From Cyathus striatus (taxonomy: Eukaryota > Basidiomycota > Agaricomycetes > Agaricales > Nidulariaceae), in NCBI GenBank assembly GCA_025738555.1, contig JAOVFP010000008.1:744001-808000 (forward strand): 64,000 nt of DNA. Direction: 5' to 3'. The number at the start of each line of letters is the position of its first letter. The first letter of the stretch is position 1. Positions 57,601 through 64,000 of this stretch are shown here, in pieces. The position numbers and the translations under genes were made by a program. The notes under the pieces are model-generated. The model had not been told where the DNA came from. It searched no databases and was given only the letters and a program-made list of their open reading frames with translations.

Positions 57601-58095
57601 GATGATGTTCCTTCATCTGCTGCTAACTCATGGTGGTGAATGATTCAAGCTCTCGTTTCGATCCTGATCTCAGTTATCCTAATGTCCCAAGTTCTTATCT
57701 GTTCCTAGCTTCGCTCAGACAAACATTAATGGACGGAAGCAGTCCCATCTTCGGTACATTCCTTCTCCATTTCTACTTTCGTGTTACAGTTACTTACGGC
57801 CATATAGTGTATGCATCAACCGCCCTTCTATCCACATTCATAATCCTCCCCCTGGTCTGATTCACACACCTCCTTCCCAAACTTACACTCTACGTCCTCA
57901 TAGCATTCATCCTCAACACAGCATACAACCTCAGCACATTCCCATTCACATCTGACGCACCTATAAAAGTCTTCTTCCGGCAGTGCATACAGGTACTTCC
58001 TGGGGATGATGTGAAAGCCATTACCACGCTTGCCGGGGTACCATTCTATCTCCAGAAGCTTGACGAGGAAAATAGTACAGAGCTATTTCTTTAAA
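54650..58095 (+). pseudogene. M28 vacuolar membrane protease, broken copy
   Basis: Pieces in family order: membrane helix FLLTIYALTATLLWTQTTL (54970), a deletion removing the first metal-binding region, RTAIFNFNNGEEDGLNGAHT (55100-55165), HTTHDSIRGAQDARGSLW near 55590-55640, ALSMLDIIVPS, ILWAATAQPVN and FLARGWISFWVSFFLSILAQ (to about 55985). After an intron come NPYIVHVHLYTLLT, a 1.2-kb TIR element, MSLAYLTTVSFLRF, MLTYILNALSAYAVYKIKIG (57360-57420), NTAYNLSTFPFTSDAPIKVF and VKAITTLAGVPFYLQKLDEE (ends about 58090). Frameshifts, the deletion and the insertion rule out function. Such proteases are vacuolar zinc exopeptidase-like membrane proteins. Confidence 0.8.
56076..57259. mobile_element. 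TIR element (about 1.2 kb) inside the M28 gene
   Basis: The ends GGCGGGCATTTGGCTGTCA and, reversed, GGCAGGCATTTAGCTGTCA begin inverted repeats of about 250 bp each. TCACA lies at both edges and may be the remains of the target duplication. Each arm carries ATGTTC(A/G)ATTCAC, similar to an RNA polymerase III B box. There is no transposase frame. Confidence 0.7.
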
Positions 58096-59374
58096 ATCGT
58101 GTCAAAATTAGCCTAACCCGTCAATTGTACACCCTTGCTTAAGCATGGGAAGCCGCGCCGAACGCCAGCACTAAACAATGCTCAGTTTACCCTTCCCCTT
58201 GTCCACAGGCTTCCACAGAGCTCATGCCCCAAGATTTCTATGGCTATTTACCTTGGGAATAATTCTGAGGCATTCTTATGTGAAATAAATACAATTAATG
58301 TAAATATTTTGGTGTAAAATGGTGTGTAGGAAGTCATTTACATGTTCCAATATTTTGTGATGTTGCACAAATTGGGTATAATTTGAGGTTTACCATTCAC
58401 ACACTCACTTTTCATACACATCACTTTTTGTGCTATATATCCAACTCATAATACATAGTGGAGAACATCATTTTTGTATGTGGAATGAATATATGTCAAG
58501 ATATGGCCATGTGTACAGTTGAGAGGCCCTGTACAGATGAGCACTCAAACACTGTATTAGTCATACAATGTCATTCTAAAGCATCCACTTCTTCAGTGCT
58601 AACAGTGTTAACTAACTTGTATGTGTGGAACAACTGGTTTGGAGTCTGATACACACAATGAGTAATGTTAATCTAAGCATGATGTAAGTACAAGATATAA
58701 ATAGAAAAGTAGCTAGAAGTCTCACTTCAGTGTTATTGTGTAGTGTAACAACTTAGGTGAATGTGTATCTAATGTCTATTATACATAAGTATTTACTAGT
58801 GACTGTTATATAAAGGAATAATGAGAAAAATAAATCAAAGCAGAATGGTATGAATAAATGAATGGGAAGAAAGGAGTATGCTTGCATTCACAGTGATAAG
58901 AATGTTATGTCCTTTTCATGTCAACAGATGTCAATGCACTTTTCAATCCTGTGGTCATCATTCCTCATCACTGTCTCTCCCATCATATATTACACCTGTC
59001 CTTATGGTTTGCATCTGCACCTCCAACTTCTACCAGTATGCTTCTTCTCTGTGGGCTTCTTCTGTCTGTCCAGGTCAGGCCGGTGGATGTATGCTGTTTG
59101 TTTATATTGATGACATTCAAACTTTTATTGAATTGTGTTCATGCTGTACAGAGTTTCTTGATGAACCAGACGATAATCAATTATTTCTGATTATTGGTAT
59201 ATATACTCTTTGGTATATGTATCTAATAAGTACGTAAGATAAGATTCAATGGAGATTGCTTAACTATGACTCGGAAATCAAGTTTTTAGTACTACTCCTA
59301 TACCTATGAGCATCTTCATGCAGTACAACGGTGATACAGAACCCCCAAAGGAGATTTTTTTGATCAATTGCTTA
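58096..59374. other. AT-rich spacer, nothing recognised
   Basis: It separates the end of the broken M28 gene from the truncated protease copy. Overlapping short frames at 58862-59237 lack any motif. No repeat with other parts of the window was noticed. Confidence 0.45.
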
Positions 59375-59708
59375 GGCTGGATCGTCGGGGATACTTTCCT
59401 GGTACGTTTTGTCTCGCCTTTTTTTTGTATTTATTCTCTGATTTCAATGTTGTTGTTACAGAAAGACGTTTACTCAGTGCTTCGTGCGAACCCAGCTTCT
59501 GTTGGATTTGCACAGTTATCAGACTTGCCTATTAGATCAAGTAGGATATCCTCCTTCTTCACAAGTTGGGGAGAATGAAATCATTCATGTATACTTCTTA
59601 ATAGGTGCACCCAGTGTAACATCTAAAGCCTCATCATCTTCTGCGATTTCTGCATTCATTTCATTTCTAGCAGCAGTTCTGATTGCAGTTGTAATCAATA
59701 CGCTGTAA
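59375..59708 (+). pseudogene. Aspartic protease, 3' fragment (copy 2)
   Basis: It matches the last three exons of 49903-51963: WIVGDTFL, YSVLRANPASVGFAQLSDLP and the GPI-type tail FLAAVLIAVVINTL, with the introns kept. Both active sites are absent, so it is a truncated duplicate. Sequence after the stop continues to match copy 1 into the M28 fragment. Confidence 0.8.
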
Positions 59709-59879
59709 TGCTATTAAGTATGTACATCAATGCCAACCGTACCATTTACACACGCTAGGCTAGATAAGAGGGATTGCTTTAGATTTGTAGTATGAGGCAA
59801 ATATACTGTCTACAACATAAATAATAATCTCTGAGGTCGCACATAAGTATTATATTCTCAAATGCAAGCTTTTGACCAA

Positions 59880-60234
59880 CTTTTGACATCAGAATTCAGC
59901 TGTTCACAGCTGTTTAAATCCAAGGTCTACTTAATCGAGCTTGTCGTCATCGCTGAGTTGAACACCTTCTATTCTCGCATCGGTAGAATACCGTATTGCA
60001 CACCATGTGAGAGCCTCGTACAGCAATATTCAACTTCATCAATAGAGTTGGAAATAGACTGAACAAGAGAATTCTACTATACTTTTATTATGCACCACTA
60101 ATCGATGCTTTACACATACAAGTGTGACTCTTCTATTGTCCACTGGAACCCCCTTCTCCAAACGCTATTTCGGCCCCTCGGAGATGAATACAAAATATAA
60201 TGGTACCAAACTGTCGGTGAAGATGATGTGGGCT
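59880..60234 (+). pseudogene. M28 protease fragment (NGEED region), second small copy
   Basis: Collinear with 52090-52385: CTGTTCACAGCTGTTTAAAT, CCATGTGAGAGCCTCGTACA and CAATATTCAACTTCATCAAT. It is more decayed and no frame is left. Confidence 0.6.
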
Positions 60235-60567
60235 GAATAGCTCATCTTTCATTGTCAAGGTAGCTGATGGATCATAGAACGACATGCACGAGTCCACTCA
60301 TGGAGCCAACACGGAGCAGTAAGTGACTAGTGACCAATCAAATATTCACGATAACGAGTTATCCATCGAAAGCTGATCGCAGAGTATATGTGATAAGATA
60401 ATCATCGCTGTTTGTACATGTCATCGATTATAGTGCCTTTGATTGTGTGGCCCGAGAACTGATCATCTAACTTCCCTCGTGGAACTTGCCAAAGCGTGCT
60501 GATGCAGTCATTTACGGAATATTTAAACAGCTAGCTAATTGCTCGACCACCACCAATATTACTCAAT
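60235..60567 (+). promoter_or_regulatory. Shared upstream module, copy 4 (before the DPBB gene)
   Basis: It contains CATCTTTCATTGTCAAGGTA, CCACTCATGGAGCCAACA, GTGACTAGTGACCA, CTGATCATCTAACTTCC and a TATTTAAA box at 60520-60527, 41 bp before the ATG. Similarity to the GH43 module continues through the ATG into the coding sequence. Confidence 0.7.
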
Positions 60568-62073
60568 ATGTGGTACGGTCTAGCTTTATTTTCTCTTACC
60601 ACTTTCCTCGTTGCATCTGCACAGGCAGTGCCTAATCCTTTCAATGTAACCGGGAACACTGCTGTAGCCGACCTTCCTTCCTTCATGGTTGGCACTCAAA
60701 CTGGACAGGGTACTTTCTATGGCAGTGAGCCTTTTCTTCTCTGTTTCAGAAAAAAAAACTCATTTTTTGCAGCTGGTTTGGGTGCATGTGGCATCGTCAA
60801 CACAGACATCGATTTTATTATGAAGTTCCAAGTGTTGAAAAAGTCGCCGTCGCCGTAATTCGGTTGTGCCGTGGCCGTATCCACACTGCATAGTTAGAAT
60901 TGCTGTTTTTTCTTGCTTATGTTGTATAAAATGTGTACTATATTATATTCTATACATTTTGGCGCATTTATGCGAGATGTATTCTGTGTTTTTGCTATGT
61001 TTTATCATTTGAAATATTTTTCCCACGCCCCAGCTTTCCAAAAACATACCAAATCTACCGAATAAATGTTGATTCAAATGTTTTTAAGCTATAGTTAGAG
61101 TAGTTTATGTTAGGTCTCCTTTGTAATATCCAGCTCCTCCACTCATTGCTACTCACCATCGAGCTCAACACAATTTCTTCGTTATGCGTTATCTAGATAA
61201 TCTCGCATGCTACGTATTCTCATGAAGATTTTGGGTTATAAGACAGAATTAATAGTGTACAAGTAAAGCTGCGATTAAGTGAGAGATAAAAGTTATATCA
61301 CAACTCAACGTAACGAGTTGAATGATATATGAGCTTATTTAATTTTCGATATAGTAAATATGATCTCTTACGTGCCCAGTGTACTTTGTATTATTATTTA
61401 TTTCAAGATAGAGTGCATTTTATAACGAAGAGATGCAATATATTTGAATCAACATTTATTCGGTAGATTTGGTATGTTTTCGGAAAGCTGAACAGTGTGT
61501 GGGGGAGCGTGGGAAAATTTCTTCAAATGATAAAACATAGCAAAAACACAGAATACATCTCGCATAAATGCGCCAAAATGTATAGAATATAATATAGCAC
61601 ACATTTTATACAATATAACCAAGAAAAAACAGCAATTCCAACTATGCAGTGTGGATACGGCCACGGCACAACCGAATTACGGCGGCGGCGACTTTTTCAA
61701 CACTTGGAACTTCATATTTTATTGCTGCCGCTTCCAAACTGCTCTTCGACAACTTTCCGTAAGTCTGCCGCGCGTTCTATCTTCTAACTATTTTTCTCAC
61801 ATCATCCATAGTGGATACACCCGTGTCAACCCCAACAACAATCCCATCTGCAACAGAAAGGTGAAGGCTGCCTGTATGCATTTCTAAATTTACATCTCTC
61901 CATCGCACCTATTTATGTCTCTTCCAGACCAGGGAAAGTCAGTCACAGTTGCTATCACAGACCGCTGTGAAGCTTGTCCTGTTACTGATCTTGACTTTTC
62001 CCCCTCCGCCTTTGACCAACTTGCTGATGAAGCCGTTGGCCGTATCTCTGGCATGACCTGGGAGTGGCTCTAA
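60568..62073 (+). pseudogene. Secreted double-psi beta-barrel (expansin/RlpA-like) protein, split by a transposon
   Basis: Exons 60568-60724, 60773-60819 plus 61724-61758, 61812-61873 and 61928-62073. With the inserted element and one target copy removed the exons total 447 nt in phase (148 residues). Residues 1-33 (signal peptide MWYGLALFSLTTFLVASAQA, then VPNPFNVTGNTAV) match GH43-B, while from TGQGTFYGTGLGACG onward it is a DPBB domain (NPNNNPICNRKVKA, VTVAITDRCEACPVTDLDFS, FDQLADEAVGRISGMTWEWL). Such secreted proteins bind or loosen wall polysaccharides or act at plant surfaces (family knowledge; exact role unknown). As it stands the reading frame runs into the element and stops after 96 codons if only the first intron is unspliced, so it is disrupted unless the element is spliced out or excised. 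Confidence 0.85.
60820..61715. mobile_element. 896-bp TIR element with 8-bp target duplication
   Basis: Flanked by perfect ATTTTATT copies (60812-60819 and 61716-61723). Inverted arms of about 265 bp begin ATGAAGTTCCAAGTGTTGAA and include a CGCCGTCGCCG / CGGCGGCGGCG block. The middle ~350 bp are unique and AT-rich. No transposase. An 8-bp duplication suggests the hAT superfamily, although the end sequence is not typical. Confidence 0.88.
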
Positions 62074-62230
62074 TACCCTCTCTTTCCCTTTCTCTCTTTA
62101 TTCGTAATTACCACGTTTCCAGTGCTCACCCATGCCTAGTGCGGATCTCATATGAGATTGGAGAATGGCGCAGGGTATCAATCAGAATACATACATATAT
62201 ATATATGTGTGTGTAGAAGTCGAGATCATT

Positions 62231-62500
62231 TCAGTTATGAGTTAAGGAGCATGCCGAAACTTTCAGTGCAAGCCAGTAGCTATGTTCTGCTATCCCTGCC
62301 AATTCTGTATTCACTGCAACTATTAAGCCATCCATTTTGCTTGATTTATCTGAGCCAGTTGACAACATCGCAACGACATCTAAAGCAAGCCGCCTAAGTT
62401 TTGATTTGGGTGGCAACTTGCTAAACAGACCAAGCAGCTCTCCACGAGTGGGGTGCGTTATTTTGAAATACGGCTCTAGTCTTGATCATAAGCCTGTAAG
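62231..62500 (-). other. Coding-like relic, unidentified
   Basis: The minus-strand frame reads YFKITHPTRGELLGLFSKLP, then SKLRRLALDVVAMLSTGSDK and AVNTELAGIAEHSYWLAL. Composition looks like real protein, but there is a stop just upstream and no recognised family. Confidence 0.3.
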
Positions 62501-63159
62501 AACCTATATTTTCATGCTCACTCAGACTTCTATAGGAGTACTTTCAAAAGACATACTTCGGTTTGAAGTCCAGTCTCTCTCTCGTTACATCATAAACTCT
62601 CATTTCATCATTCTAACTCCCTCCCCCTCACCTTAGAACACCCACATTGAATGGACGCCTTGACATACTTACATTTTGTCTCTGTTGTCAAAATGTCTCT
62701 TTGTCACTGTTTTTAATGTTCTGCAGTGCACTACTCGTTTCAACTTGTCAAACTGAGTGTAATTCAGCTTTAATCGAACGTAGTGACCACTGCACTCACC
62801 CTGGTACGAGAAGCAATGCTCAGTTAAGTTGAAAGGCCTACACCAGTGCCGAGTGCTGAGCGCCGATCCACTTGTCCGGTTAGTATTGTCTCTAACACCG
62901 ATCTGCCAAACACCAAGCTCCGCTCAACTGTTTTCAACTCCTAAGAGAGACTTCGCTATTCAATGAGGGCACAAATATAATTTGGGTAATGGTTTCAAAG
63001 GCTGTACTATAATAGTATCTACTGCTCTATGCGAATTGGAGTCACATTCTGCAGAAAACATAAGGCTATTGTTAGAACTCGATCAATTAGACCAAGTTCC
63101 AAGTAACTCCATGAAGACGTCTGACAGACTCACTCACATATACCTCTTTAGCTACCAGT
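62501..63159. other. Spacer with faint LTR-like match
   Basis: CTCACCTTAGAACACCC at about 62628-62644 equals part of the retroelement LTR (CTTCACCTTAGAACACCCC). Nothing else is recognised. Confidence 0.3.
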
Positions 63160-63440
63160 GGATCCTCAATGTCAACATCTAATCCTTCATCGTCTTCCGG
63201 CAGTCCACCTCTGGCTCAGGTACGTACTTCATCCCCATTCCTTCAATGATACCTTGACGTTTAATATTTCCAGCCCCTGACTTTGTGCCATCACATCTGT
63301 TTCATTCCTAGCAGCAATTCTAATGACAGTCGTGATAAATACGCTGTAAAACTATTACATTAACGACTGTACCATTTACACACGCTAGATACGAGCGATT
63401 GCCACTTCGGATTTGTACTAGTAGGCGAACAGTCCATTGT
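63160..63440 (+). pseudogene. Aspartic protease, 3' remnant (copy 3)
   Basis: It matches the terminal exon and 3' flank of the copies at 51860 and 59600: TTTCATTCCTAGCAGCAATT, GATAAATACGCTGTAAAACT and ACCATTTACACACGCTAG. No continuous frame remains. It shows that the protease-containing unit recurs a third time to the right. Confidence 0.65.
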
Positions 63441-64000
63441 ACTTACTACTGCCTCGCTAATATTCATGCAAATTCAAGTGTGTTTGTGATAACTCTAGCT
63501 TTAATTTTTTTGAAGGAGGTATAAGGTAGGCTATAGGTACTTAATTACTTACTGACAGCCTTCACAAAAGTAGGCTATCGGGATCGAAACTCCAAGAGGT
63601 ACCGGTCGGCAAATTCCGAGACATGGGGTAGGGGGGGTGGGGTCCAATATTGTCGTTAAATGTATAACAATGTCGACTTACATGTGGTACTAAAATGTCT
63701 TATTTAGGTTCAATTTATCATTGTTCAGTGCCAAGATATGTACTTGTTGCCCACATTTGGGGTTAAATGCAATTGAAACTACGTGTAACAATCCATTATG
63801 CTCCTTTTCAAGTCAATAATGTACGAGTGATGAACCTGTTGTACATTTATAAAGCAGGTGAGATCTCTCTCACAATTATTTATTCATTCAATCGCTGTTT
63901 CCTTCATTTTGATGACCAAGTCAAAGAAAAAGAATGTGAGATCGTCCCACTATTTAATTTTCTACGTTATCTGATATTTTTCTAGCTGGTTCAACTGCCA
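63441..64000. other. Window end, nothing recognised
   Basis: AT-rich sequence with one short frame (63767-63985) lacking support. Confidence 0.4.

Overview
The window reads as accessory, transposon-rich DNA from a filamentous basidiomycete, most likely an agaricomycete. Genes are cut by many short GT-AG introns (about 42-70 nt). Families typical of that group appear: AIG1-like P-loop GTPases, HMG-box proteins, a GH43 arabinanase, a pepsin-like protease with a GPI-type tail, a histidine acid phosphatase, a secreted double-psi beta-barrel protein and a ricin-B-type lectin. No prokaryotic operon, rRNA, tRNA gene or CRISPR array is visible. Every call comes from reading the sequence; no database search was run.

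Left part (1-13.7 kb): an intact member of an unnamed 'MGQYW' family (804-1565), a five-exon GTPase (2621-4263) converging on MPDU1 (4722-5824, the one clear housekeeping gene), a small hypothetical gene, two large inverted-repeat elements (7.5-8.5 and 11.7-12.3 kb), a decayed phosphatase, and a divergent second MGQYW gene.

Middle (13.7-37.5 kb): two oppositely oriented halves of one type of LTR retroelement, each ending in the same TGAGYGTGAG tandem array. The right half holds the 5' LTR and gag; the left half holds the protease and 3' LTR. Between them lie a small hypothetical gene, a dead lectin copy, an intact GNAT acetyltransferase, and a 6-kb imperfect palindrome (25.5-31.4 kb) built from two decayed HMG-box genes around two decayed MGQYW copies.

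Right part (37.5-64 kb): an intact seven-exon secreted lectin (39.86-41.13 kb), then a repeatedly duplicated cluster of secreted enzymes. A dead GH43 (42.6 kb), an aspartic protease (49.9-52.0 kb), an intact 15-exon GH43 (52.7-54.5 kb) and a DPBB gene (60.6-62.1 kb) each lie downstream of a copy of one ~300-bp upstream module. Broken pieces of an M28 vacuolar membrane protease lie between them. The DPBB gene has borrowed the GH43 promoter and signal peptide and is split by an 896-bp inverted-repeat transposon with a perfect 8-bp target duplication.

The most interesting results are this promoter/signal-peptide shuffling, the amplified MGQYW family, and the split retroelement, whose halves share a 4-bp flank and so suggest an inversion between the arrays. 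Many copies are dead; the genes that look intact are MGQYW (two), the GTPase, MPDU1, GNAT, the lectin and GH43-B.
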